A DNA stretch of 64,000 nucleotides from Selaginella moellendorffii (Eukaryota > Streptophyta > Lycopodiopsida > Selaginellales > Selaginellaceae). Location: positions 4,219,628-4,283,627 of the forward strand of contig NW_003314263.1 of assembly GCF_000143415.4 (NCBI RefSeq), read 5' to 3'. The translations under genes were made by a program, and so were the position numbers. Shown here piece after piece: positions 52,839-62,949 of the stretch (position 1 is its first letter; every line of letters starts with the position of its first letter). The notes under the pieces are model-generated. The model was not told where the DNA came from, ran no database searches, and was given only the letters and a program-made list of their open reading frames with translations.

Positions 52839-54236
52839 ATGAACACAAGAAAAAGACGAGCAATAATAGAACTAGTTTTGAGCATTCCTGAAAGTGTGAA
52901 TAACACGAATGCACCATACATTAACATACCAATAAATCACTATATACAAAAGAGAATGGGGCTCCTAAACACAAATCATGAAGGAAACTGTGAAGAAAAC
53001 TACATAGGGCCAATAGACAAACAATATGTCTATTATAAAGCTTTCCATTTTAATGGAGAAACAAAATCACAATGCTATCATCACGGCCGTGTCCAAATAA
53101 AAAATAGAAACCATTTCCCTGAATTGATCCAGAGGTTGCTAGAAGGTAATTCAAACTAGCAAAATTTCAAAGAACTAATAAGGAACTATAATAGTGCTCT
53201 AGCATTTGCTTCCATGGGAGCAAACATTGAAGAATTTTCGGGTGGCGGACCATACTACTTTAAGATACACAGTCAAGTGTATCACCATATGGGCAGCTTC
53301 AGACCACGAGACGATCAAGAGGCAATGTATTTACAACTCTATATTCTAGATACGGCACAAGCAACAGCAACAAGAATGAGAAATATGCATAACAAAAAAT
53401 GTGACTGGGAACTAATGTAAAGATTAGATGTTCTCTTACGAGAAATCAATCCCTATGCAAAAGCATTCAAGATGTTGCATGAACTTGAGAATGAGATGTC
53501 TCTTTCATTGTCATGTACATCAAGGGAGAGAGCACAACAGATCCTTGAAGATACAATGCACCGTGTTCAAATGAAGTTGCTGCCATTTTTACAAATCCAA
53601 GCGGGAACCCACCATTTGACCATAGTATAGCAGTCTATCCAAAGGAAGAATTAATGCAGGAAATATCAATCATTTCATCATGTTGTGACCCTATTATTTA
53701 CCCAATTCTTTTTCCCAGTGCTCAAACATATAATGCTGCATACGGGACATTCCAATAGCAGAATGATGAGTCATGTTGTAAGCGTACTCAGCATGAGCCA
53801 ACCAGCGTGAAGGTGTATGCATGTAGAAGAGCCTCTAGAGTGTGATTGGTCAAATGATATAAAATACATAGATAACAGCAATACACTTAAATGTTGTAAT
53901 GTCACAATGATGGAGTTTTATCAACACAAATTTGCTATATGGGGCATATGTCACAATGGCATAAGAAGCATATATTTCAACCTTGTGTTGACAACAGGAA
54001 AACTCACACAACAATACATGGTCGATACATACACCAAGATTGAAGGTGGCCGACTAACATGGATAAGAAACCACCAACGTGAGCTACATGCTGAAGCATA
54101 CGGTGGCCTCTTAGATTTCATGAAAAACAGAGCCGAACAGCAAAGGGTACATGCTGGAAAACTAATAATACTTCCATCCTCATTCACTGGAGGCCCACGA
54201 CAGATGAATCAAAACTACCAGGATGCTATGGAATAG
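52839..54236 (+). mobile_element. Degraded Helitron Rep/helicase (Helitron_like_N region)
   Basis: Forward-strand reading in several broken frames: NYIGPIDKQYVYYKAFHFNG, CYHHGRVQIKN (52990-53100); then YNSALAFASMGANIEEF, GGPYYFKIHSQVYHHMGSFR, YILDTAQATATRMRN, INPYAKAFKMLHELENEM (53190-53500); then YMVDTYTKIEGGRLTWIRNH, LHAEAYGGLLDFMKNRA and LIILPSSFTGGPRQMNQNY (54017-54220). This order matches the N-terminal part of Helitron transposases in plants and fungi, before the rolling-circle Rep motifs. At least six stops/frameshifts are present and the Rep HUH and helicase parts are absent. No Helitron ends (TC...CTRR with hairpin) were identified. Confidence 0.8.
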
Positions 54237-54239
54237 AAT

Positions 54240-56930
54240 TCTAATTTATTCTAATAGAATTCTAGTCTATTGTCTAAGCCCTAAACCCTGCAAGATGGAC
54301 CTTTGTAACCTTAAAAGCAATATAGTCACTTCTTTTTAATGCTAAGCCTTCATTTTCATCTTTCAAGAGGTCTGAAAACAGATCATCTGCTTCCAAATAT
54401 AAGCGTCTTCCAGAGCCTTCTTTGATAGAATCATTGCCCCCACCAATGAAAGTTCCCATGTAAGTCAATGCTCAAAGTGCCTAAGAAAAAGATGCCTCGA
54501 GATAAACAAATCACAAATGTTAATGAGCATATCACCTCAAGTGCTAGGTTCTTTCAAATGTTCCCCGGGTTTCCATGCAAAGATCCGCATTGTTCTAGAC
54601 TCTGACCAAAACTGCATAAAAGCTTCACATGCTTCAACATCAGAAATCTAGTCATAGCTCGGAAATACTCACTTGGCAGATCCAGAAGAGCCAAGAACAG
54701 CTGCAAATTTGACAACTGCAAAACTCATAAACTTAGACATTATCTTCTTGAAGCCAATTGTCATGTATGCTTGACTGTGGCAGTGCTTGCCTTTTGTTTG
54801 AAGCATCAGAGAGCTTCAAGAAACTTAATCTCCAATGTGTATGACTGTAATACATTCCAAGCAAGGTTGTCAGTAATCTAGAGAAGAAGAAAAGAGAATA
54901 CAGATGTTTGCTGGGGAGCTAAAAGCATCAAAATAGAAAACTCACCTCCTCAATCACTGCCACTTGGCTCACTATTCTCAACACTGAGAACTTGCCAGTG
55001 GATAGATGGACTCGCTGAGGTTAAGCCTGTGCAAGCCAACCAAGGTAGCTTGGCCAGTGACTCTAGAATGGGATCCAGCTTGTTGTCACTGAGCCATTGC
55101 ACATGAAAATGCATTCAGTTTGGCTACAAACAATATGTGAAAGCTTTCTAGCTCAAACTTAAGAGTGCCATACCATTGTTTGGCATGAAGAACTGGAAGA
55201 AATCAGCTTGACTGAGGAAGACAATGTTCAGTCTGCAGCGAACTTGACAAGATGGTATGTAGTGAGCTGCTTTCATTAGAGGTAGTGCTGAGCTTGGCAT
55301 ATAGCAGCAGAGATAGATTCAAGCAACCTCTTCAAGTGCATTATTGCAATCTCTCAACAAGCTGAATAGCAAAGTAGAGGATCCGTTAGTAGCAAAGAGC
55401 AAGAAAGGAAGTCTGGATTACCATGTTAATGTAGGCTATGCCATCAAGACTTTCAGGGAGGAGCTGCCTCTTCTGTTCCACGGAGATCTGAGCTATCAGA
55501 TATACAGGAGAATGAAGTAAACATAGAGTGGCTTATCTTGTTTGGTGCAGAGAGGACATCTCTTTCAGAGATCCTGTAAACTGCTTTCACAAACTTACAA
55601 GTTTATTGTACAGGTGCTCCAGCTGAATGGTAAAATGCTTTTCAAGTCGATCTGGGTGGAAATCTTGAGCGCCTGGCAGCCTTTGGACAGCACTATTGTG
55701 ATCAGATGGTCTGTTCATGATTCCACAAGTGCCATGGGAAGTCAGAGATCTCTTTGACGGCATCTTTGAGTACAAACTGGACAGTAAAGGAAAGATTCAT
55801 ATATAACACAAGGACCAATGTAATCATGCAGCGAACCTCATGGTGTGCAGCCGTTCCTAGAAAAATGCATTGAAAAAAACTGATTTACCCTAAAAAAAAC
55901 ATTTCAACCTCAACTGTTTTTTTGCAATGTGTTTTCATCTCCACCATTATTAAACTCGAAAAGAATCTCAATTAAATATGTCGCCCTTGCTCTTTTAAAT
56001 ATAGAAAGACTAGCAAAAGTCCCAGCTACGCTGGGAGCATCATGTTTATTCCTGATGTTTTAGTAATTTCAAAAAGTTGTAATTGTAATTGTAATTTTTA
56101 ACATAATCATTATTATGGCATACAATTAAACATAATATAATATTTATATTGAAAGTTCCTTGTACATAATTTATGCTTAATATATAAATTATTGTTATAT
56201 TATAACATGCTATATTATAATGTATATATAAATTTTTGTTTTTAGTATCATGATTTTTATGATATTAAAATATTATAGAATAAGTTATTAATATCTTAAC
56301 TTTTAATTTATAGTATAATTTGTGTAACCAGAAGCCCATGCATGCATTGTCAAAGTGTGGAATACAAATAGATTTCCTATTCTATCTACATGATCAACAA
56401 GAAATAGATGTGACTCACTTAATGCTAGCTTGTAATAGTGTTGGCTGGATGGTGTCACCCTAATAACTTGGATATGAGCATACATCACTTTTTTCTCCAT
56501 GGCAAGTTGGCACATTGTGGCAGCATTACATCTTGAATTTCTATCAGATCCTCATCACTATTAAGCTTCAAAAAAGCTAATTAGCTCACTACCCTGGCTT
56601 GAATTACCCTAATGCCTGGCTAGATAAAGAAGATATATCTTAGCCCACATATCAATGTAGAGTTCAAATGGCCAGTCCCGCATGTAGAGCTTCCACATTG
56701 GAAACACATCTGCTTTCCATTGAAAAAAAATGCGAAGGAGAAGAACATGATAATGTGTTGAGAGAAAAAATACAAGAAACAACCTTATGTTTCTTTCAGT
56801 TAGATTCACTGTTTGTTTCAGAGTTCAAGTAAAAAAGGTTACTCACGAAAAAAATAGCAGATTGTATAATTTATGATGTTGAAGTGTTCAGAGACACTTT
56901 CATACTTCGCATTTATACATTTTTATAAGT
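54240..56930. other. Mixed intergenic DNA, no supported gene
   Basis: 54240-55860 has moderate GC with short broken ORFs; a reverse-strand snippet near 55060-55080 (LSDNKLDPILESLAKL) is faintly leucine-rich-repeat-like but isolated. 55430-55500 is the second copy of a 75-bp repeat also at 52755. From 55860 to 56300 the DNA is very AT-rich. Confidence 0.45.
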
Positions 56931-56979
56931 ACTTAAATGTATTTTCTAATATAATACCTGCAGTCAAAAAAGTTATATG

Positions 56980-57165
56980 TGTATTAATACGAAATTATAA
57001 TAGTGCATTAGCATTTGCATCAATAGGTGCAAACATTGAAGAGATTGCAGTAGGTGGCCCTTATTATTTTAAAATACATGGACAGGTTTATCATAATATT
57101 GGTTTATTCACAGTTATATATTTTAGATACTGCTCAAGCAACAGAAATAAATATGGTAAATAAGT
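56980..57165 (+). mobile_element. Second, shorter Helitron_like_N fragment
   Basis: Encodes RNYNSALAFASIGANIEEI, GGPYYFKIHGQVYHNIGLF, then loses frame near 57110. It is parallel to 53190-53330 but clearly diverged, so it is an independent relic and not a recent local duplicate. Confidence 0.75.
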
Positions 57166-57169
57166 ATTG

Positions 57170-57990
57170 AAATAATAAAATCAGTGATATGATTTGTGAT
57201 TTTTCGAGAACATTTGCTTGTGCTTCATCAGCATTTCACTTGACAAGTTCTTGTCAACTCATCCATGATGTGTTGCATTTTATCTAACACTTATTTTGCT
57301 TTTACTTTTGATTGTTGCCTACTTGACGGTTTGTTTGCATGGTTGGTTGTGTAGAATTTATTGTCTTTATCCATCTTCCTCTTGCCACTTTTTATGCTTA
57401 GAAACTTAATACATACATAGGTAGACTTCATGTTTATATTAAGCATTAGTCCTTAATTCTTACCATCACATCTCACCATTGTAGAGTTATCATTCTCCAT
57501 CTCTTAAAAAATTTGGAGAGGTATTTTTTGAATCAACCTAACTTCTTTTGAGCCATCCATCAAAATTCTTATTCAGTTTCTATATAATACTTGTGCTAAC
57601 AGTGCATATACACGTGACTTAGATAGAAAATAAAGAGATAGTTTGAATTCAAGTCTCGGCAATAATGAAGCTCCTACAAAGCACAGAACTCATATGCTCA
57701 CACTTCACACTTAAGCATATCCATCGCCACCTTTTGATCATCTCTCCAAGTCCTTGTGAACTTTACAGGCACTAAGCAGTCACTAAGAAGTGAATGACAT
57801 TCTCTTGATGAACCTATCTGCATCTTGTATTAGTTTAGTTCTCTTGAGAAAGTCTGCCACAGTACGTGCTCGTGTGATAAGTCCACATTATCCACATTCT
57901 CATTATCATCAGGATCATACAAGAGTGGAAGTGCCTGGAAATTTAGAAGCAGAGAAGACATTGTTCAAGTTATTACTTTCTGATCATCCC
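57170..57990. other. AT-rich intergenic DNA, nothing recognised
   Basis: Short ORFs only; homology to the left arm of the duplication starts at about 57992. Confidence 0.5.
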
Positions 57991-58018
57991 AATGTAGCCT
58001 TTTAGGGCTGATGACGAG

Positions 58019-58615
58019 AGAATGCTGCGATGAGGTAAAGCGGCTGTGGGCGGCTTGTTGAGGCGGCTCCGATCGCTCCACTTGCCTCGGCGATGGTTCG
58101 CTGACAAGGGATTCACGCGCAGGGACTTCAGCGATCGGGGGTTCCAGGAGGAGGGCTACATCAGCGAGAATTGCTTCCGCAGCACGGCGCTCCATCGATT
58201 CAAGGAGGCCCGCGACTTCACCCACGCGCCAGTCTTCTCGGGTTTCGACGAGGACGAGCGCGCTTACAGGGCCAGGCTGAGGAGGGCGAGTGTTAGTACC
58301 ACCGCCAGCAGTGCTGCATCCAAATAGGGAGGAGAGCGAAAGCTCGCTCGATCTCCAAAGCTTGCGGGGAAGCTCCCCGAGGCGTTTGATCTCTCCGGCC
58401 GCAAGCGAAAGATCGACAATAAGAGGAAGATGCTCATGAGCCGAGCTTTCAAGGACTATACCGGGTTTGAGTTCGAGGGAAGCGGCCTGGACGAGCACAC
58501 TAGAAAGGAGATGGCGAGGAAGAAAAAGAAGCTGGGACGGGACAAGGTGAGTGTGCGGCATTCGATTCCTTCTCTTTCGGATCCTCACAAGTTCTTTTGG
58601 CAGCTCCACAAGTGA
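58019..58615 (+). pseudogene. Inverted copy of the 49971 FADRG-module gene, disabled
   Basis: About 95% alike to 49372-49971 on the opposite strand. The original start reads ATG CTG CGA then TGA (58031-58033 region), so the normal N-terminus is lost; an internal Met (MGGLL.., actually a non-ATG start) would be needed. After SAASK an AAA GAG of the intact copy is AAA TAG here (58325-58327). A six-base gap follows (GGAGAGCG against GGAGAGGAGCG-type sequence). The 3' half, including GSGLDEHTRKEMARKKKK and the donor GTGAGT, is otherwise open. Confidence 0.85.
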
Positions 58616-58864
58616 TATAGATCTCTTGAACGAATCTATCAATGCTCGGAGCGTTTGTAGCGATGGAAAGAACACAAGAAGGCTCCAACGAATCTATCAG
58701 TGCTCAAAGCTTTTGTAGCAACACAGGAAAGTTAGAAGAGCTTATAGCGCAAACAAGACAAACATTGGAGGAGAAAACTATGTACAAGGTACTTGTAGTG
58801 TGTACGTATGTATGTAGGTAGTGTCGACAGATCCAGGTAGTTAAACTGCGAGAGACCACAAACT

Positions 58865-59528
58865 TTGGAGAAATTCCCAGAGAGAGCAAAGCAAGATTTC
58901 TTACCTGTGGACATCCCGGCTACGTGGGAAGCCATGGAAGAATGCTTTCGAAAGGGGCTGGCCAAGGCAATCGGTGTGAGTAACTTTAGCACGAAAAAGC
59001 TGCACGACTTGCTTCAACATGCAAAGATCACTCCTGCAGTGGATCAGGTAACACCATGATCTTCAAGAAAACTTCTACCAAGTTGTGTTGTCACTCTTCA
59101 AGGTTGAGTTACATCCATTGCGGCAGCAAGAGCAGTTGAGAGACTTGTGCAAGAGAAATTGTGTCCAAGTGATTGCTTGGTCACGGTCTTGGCAAGCCTT
59201 GGGGAAGCAAATCCGTACTAGAGCATCCTGTTATCCAGGAAATCGCTCTAAAGCACCACAAATCTCCTGCTCAGGTACATGGTTTTCTTGATTCCCGTTA
59301 AGTTTCATTCATCCATGCGTACAGGTGATCATACGATGGCTCACGGAAATCCATGTAGCTCCCGTTGTCAAGAGCTACAACTCCCAGAGACTGCTGGAAA
59401 ACATTAATAGCTTCGATTTCAGCTTGGCAGGCGGGGACCATAAACGAATCGAGAGCATCGCACAGGAAAGGATTTTCACTACCAGTCCTTACAAGTCACC
59501 GTTTGAGCTATGGGATGGAGAGATTTGA
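58865..59528 (+). pseudogene. Aldo-keto reductase fragment (codeinone/chalcone-reductase-like), three exons, frameshifted
   Basis: 58889-59048 reads [40 protein letters not shown] and PAVDQ, then a GTAACA donor. 59101-59275 reads VELHPLRQQEQLRDLCKRNC, VQVIAWS, after which an indel shifts the frame (the next codons would give the usual 'PLGKPWG' segment in another frame). 59325-59528 reads IIRWLTEIHVAPVVKSYNSQ, LLENINSFDFSLAGGD and ends at TGA 59526. The N-terminal half with the catalytic Asp/Tyr/Lys is missing. AKR4-type enzymes reduce carbonyls with NADPH; this copy cannot. It lies exactly between the two duplicated blocks of the right arm. Confidence 0.8.
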
Positions 59529-59604
59529 ATGCCATCATAAGCTATATAACGCTGTCATCTTTTTATTTGAAGATTCTTCAAATGAAGAGTTACCTGGATG
59601 ATGA

Positions 59605-60987
59605 TCATGATCTTATGCGGTGCACAAAATTGATGATGGACGCGATGGTTCCAGCCATGCCCACTGCAGTTCCCACAGCCAAGATGGCATAGTTGACTCC
59701 GGCCTCCCACTTTGGCATCACGTTTCTGTATATTCTCAAGTAAAATAACGAAGGAAGGGTCACCGCTACGAGCATGCCTGAGGCAGAGCCTATAAATGCC
59801 ACCATGGTTTCGAAGTATGGAAAAACCATAGCCAACAAAAAAACGAAGATCAGGAGACCGGTCCTGAGAAGCAGGCTGGATGCCACAAAGGATCTCGAAG
59901 TATTGGGCCACGGGAATTTGCTCTCAATATCGAGAGCTATGGGAGCAAGGCATAGCGAATACTTGCTGAATGGAAGGAGAACAACCATCCATAGCACAAG
60001 CTTGGCAGCAACCAAGTGTGTGGGAATATTTAGAGATACTTGCGGAAGTGTATAGTCCCCAAACATGGTTCCTCCTAGAAACGCGAATCCAATGTATATC
60101 ATGGTGGAGATCATAAAACTGAGAACCAACACCTAGAAGTCCAGTACGAAGTTTAGTTTTACATCTCCATGTCAGTCGATAAAAATAAAACCTTTGCATA
60201 GTTGGAGGGATTCTTGAGCGACGTATAAACACTAGGAAGAGCACAGTGAGCCGCAAAACAGTAGGCATAGATTCCCGCGATGTTGAGCAAGTTTTCCGGT
60301 CTCAAGTGTGGAACGGAGTGGTGAAACCCGATACCCAATCCAGCTCCGGCATAAATCATCGTAACCGTGATGATCATGTACGTAACAATACCAAATAGAG
60401 ATAGATACGATATCCATGCCAAGTTTCTCAGCCAGACTGTTGGAAGAACAACGAGGAACGCTATGAAAAGCAGCACCTTGGAAGGGCCAATCTCAAGAGC
60501 TGAGATCCGAAGAGTAGCATGAGGAAATAGCCTGGCAAGATTGTCACCCATGGAAATCGTGTAGCCCACCAACACTGCTATCATCTCGAATTGAACCAGC
60601 AAGGTGAAGGGAAGGCGAGCTCTGGAACCGAAGGCAGCCTCGGCAATTGTGTTGTATGATCCATTTGGGGTGAGGCAGCGACTAAGAACATAGGCAGTAT
60701 AGCAGCATATCACTGAAAACGCGAACAGGATGCTCAAACCCAGCCAGCCACCTTGCTCGAGAGCGTAGGGTGTGGTGAGGAAAGAAATCCCTGCAAAGAA
60801 TCAAGGCAGCTTGCTTGAAGCATTTCAAATCAAGAAGAATATCGTCAATCACGATTTATCACTCACCAAGTATGGCACTGACACTGTTGAATGTTGCATG
60901 TAGGAATGAGCTCCTTTGTAGCTTTTTTAGTGATTGATCATTTTGATCGAGGCTCTGCCCCTCCACCTCAAGAGCTTGGTGCTCCAT
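59605..60987 (-). CDS. AVT1-like vacuolar amino-acid transporter, copy 2 (intact), 415 aa, three exons
   Basis: Predicted as complement(join(59605..60132,60192..60790,60867..60987)), GT-AG introns of 59 and 76 nt, phases 1 and 0. N-terminus MEHQALEVEGQSLDQNDQSL; first helix block SFLHATFNSVSAILGISFLT, TTPYALEQGGWLGLSILFAF; then NGSYNTIAEAAFGSRARLPF, VWLRNLAWISYLSLFGIVTY, IYAYCFAAHCALPSVYTSLK and, in exon 3, KYSLCLAPIALDIESKFPWP. This is the AAAP/AVT1 topology, expected in the vacuolar membrane with proton-coupled amino-acid transport. The donor lost in copy 1 is present here (GCAAAG/GTTTTA). It ends at IRS, 19 residues earlier than copy 1, owing to a TGA created by a small insertion. Divergent from the AUX/LAX pseudogene. 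Confidence 0.85.
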
Positions 60988-61429
60988 ATCTATCTCGACA
61001 TCCCGCTCAGACGAAGGCCCTTATAAAAAAATCCCAAAGTCATGGTCAAACGAGAAGCCTTTGTTGAAGAGATAAAGAGTTTATGCCTTGATTCTCGCTG
61101 AAAGGTCAATGAAAGTCCTCTGTCAAAGCTCCATCCCACATGAAAAAGGAAAGCCCAATTGTGAATGCTCTCGAGCTCCATTAAAGTCCTGTAGAAACTT
61201 CAAAAGAGAAGACTCGAGAGGCTGTGCTCCCACAAAGTCATGAGACCCTCCCAAGTGTTTATACCTTCAGAGGTGGTTCAAAACGTGTCTGTCTCTATGG
61301 ACACCAAGATATAGGGACCACATGAGTCTTTCGTCTTAAATGTTAGTCATTTGTTTGTCAGTGACGGCTGAAAATTTTTAACGTTTTTGAACGTAAAGGA
61401 GAGGTCGTTCCGTTTGGATGGAACATGGT

Positions 61430-62790
61430 AAGTGACAAAAATAGTCTCTCATCACTTTTCATTCTCCCGGGATCAAGCCGCTCTTCGTCTCTTGTGGCAC
61501 GGAGGCTCCGATGCCTAGCTCAACATTGTTGCTGCGAAGGTTTCTCACTGATTTCTCGAGATAGATGTGGCTGACTAGTATCATACAAACATGTGTAGCT
61601 GGCTTCGCGGCTCCTCACTTTTCCACAATCCACTGCTCAATTGGGGCTGCCTTCGGCCATTGTTTTCCAGCTCCTTCTATCGGCGATGGGATTGTGGTCT
61701 CAATCCGCGATAAATGTTCTCTACTTGAGACACAAGCGGATGGTGAATCCAGAGACAACAGCGAATCAACCCTGGCACACGACTCAGGTACAATCAAAGA
61801 GTTTTTGAATCGACCGCTTAAGAGCACCGCAGCTTCACGAAGTTATTGGAGGGCTTCTGGGATCTAAATGGATGATTGTTTCCCTCGTGTTCAACATTGT
61901 CACACTCTTCTATGTTTCGTCGGCTCAACTTATAGCATGTAGCAAGTGAGAGTTCTTTCTGACATTCCTTTTGTCACTCTCGATCATATCTCAGACTTCC
62001 TTGTCAATTGGGGCAGTGTGGCATACACCGTGAATGACAACTTGGACAAGAGAACCTGGACGTTTGTGTTTGGGGCAATCTTCTCACTGCCAATTCTTTT
62101 CCCGAGCGCTCACAACTACAGAGTTTGGTCGTTCCTGGGAGTGGTCACTATTATCTTTGACTCTGCTTACATGACAATAGCAACGCTGTTTGACAGAAAG
62201 GCAAGACTATACTTTTCAATCATTACTAAAATCATTCCCACAGGCCGGAAACGTCCGTCATTCGTCACCACGAAGCTCCCAGGAATATTTTACTGGTTTG
62301 GTCGGGATGCTGATCCTCGGAAACGTTCCCATCCCTGTGTAAGATCTCACCCTTGATAATGTTTTTTCACTGCAAGGGAGATCATGGATGCAATGTGGAA
62401 GCCTGACGAGTACCAGGCAGCAAATCTCTACGGGATGGCTTGCATTTTGGTGGTGGTCATGCTTCCAAGCATCAGCATGGAACGCAAATTTGGAGACAAG
62501 CTTCTCGCCACACCAAACGCGATGTTGCTACTCCCAAGATCAAAGTTTCACAACAGTGCCAGCGTCCTCATCCTCCTTCATGTGGTTAGTATACCATGGA
62601 TCCATATGAGCTCTAAGTTCTACATCTTCTCTGATCGATCGAGAGAAATCCAATTCATCAGGTTATCAACTTTGGCATGTACTCCCTTGCACTCTATGCG
62701 ACGTGGGAGAAGATAGCCAGGTTATCAACTTTGGCATGTACTCCCTTGCACTCTATGCGACGTGGGAGAAGATAGTGTGCATCCAGTGTG
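61430..62790 (+). pseudogene. AUX1/LAX-like auxin influx carrier pseudogene
   Basis: Reading in several frames: an exon end ATGGAACATG/GTAAGT (61425), DQAALRLLWHGGS (61470-61508), scattered remains to 61900, then VNDNLDKRTWTFVFGAIFSL, PSAHNYRVWSFLGVV and TIATLF (62028-62200), a region like AGNVRHSSPRSSQEYFTG (62243-62290), EIMDAMWKPDEYQAANLYGM (62380-62440), KLLATPNAMLLLPRSKFHNS (62500-62555) and VINFGMYSLALYATWEKI (62720-62775). The order matches AUX1/LAX carriers, plasma-membrane auxin-proton symporters. Stops and frameshifts are frequent, and a 59-bp exon segment is tandemly duplicated (62660-62775). Confidence 0.85.
62660..62775 (+). repeat. 59-bp tandem duplication inside the AUX/LAX pseudogene
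   Basis: AGGTTATCAACTTTGGCATG... occurs at 62660 and again at 62719, about 57 bases identical without a mismatch, so it is recent. Confidence 0.95.
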
Positions 62791-62949
62791 GAGACACCAC
62801 GTCAGCAAAGAAGATAAGTCATTCATCCAAGACACCAACCGCCAAGTGTCACACCTATACCATTATATACATAACTATACCAAAGCAATGAAGTTGACAG
62901 AGCATTCCGTGTACACAAAATCACACATCTACATGGTATTGGGTTTGTT

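Noticed and set aside
55060-55080. LRR-like peptide on the reverse strand
   Set aside because: A single isolated repeat-like phrase in broken frames; too little to call a receptor pseudogene.
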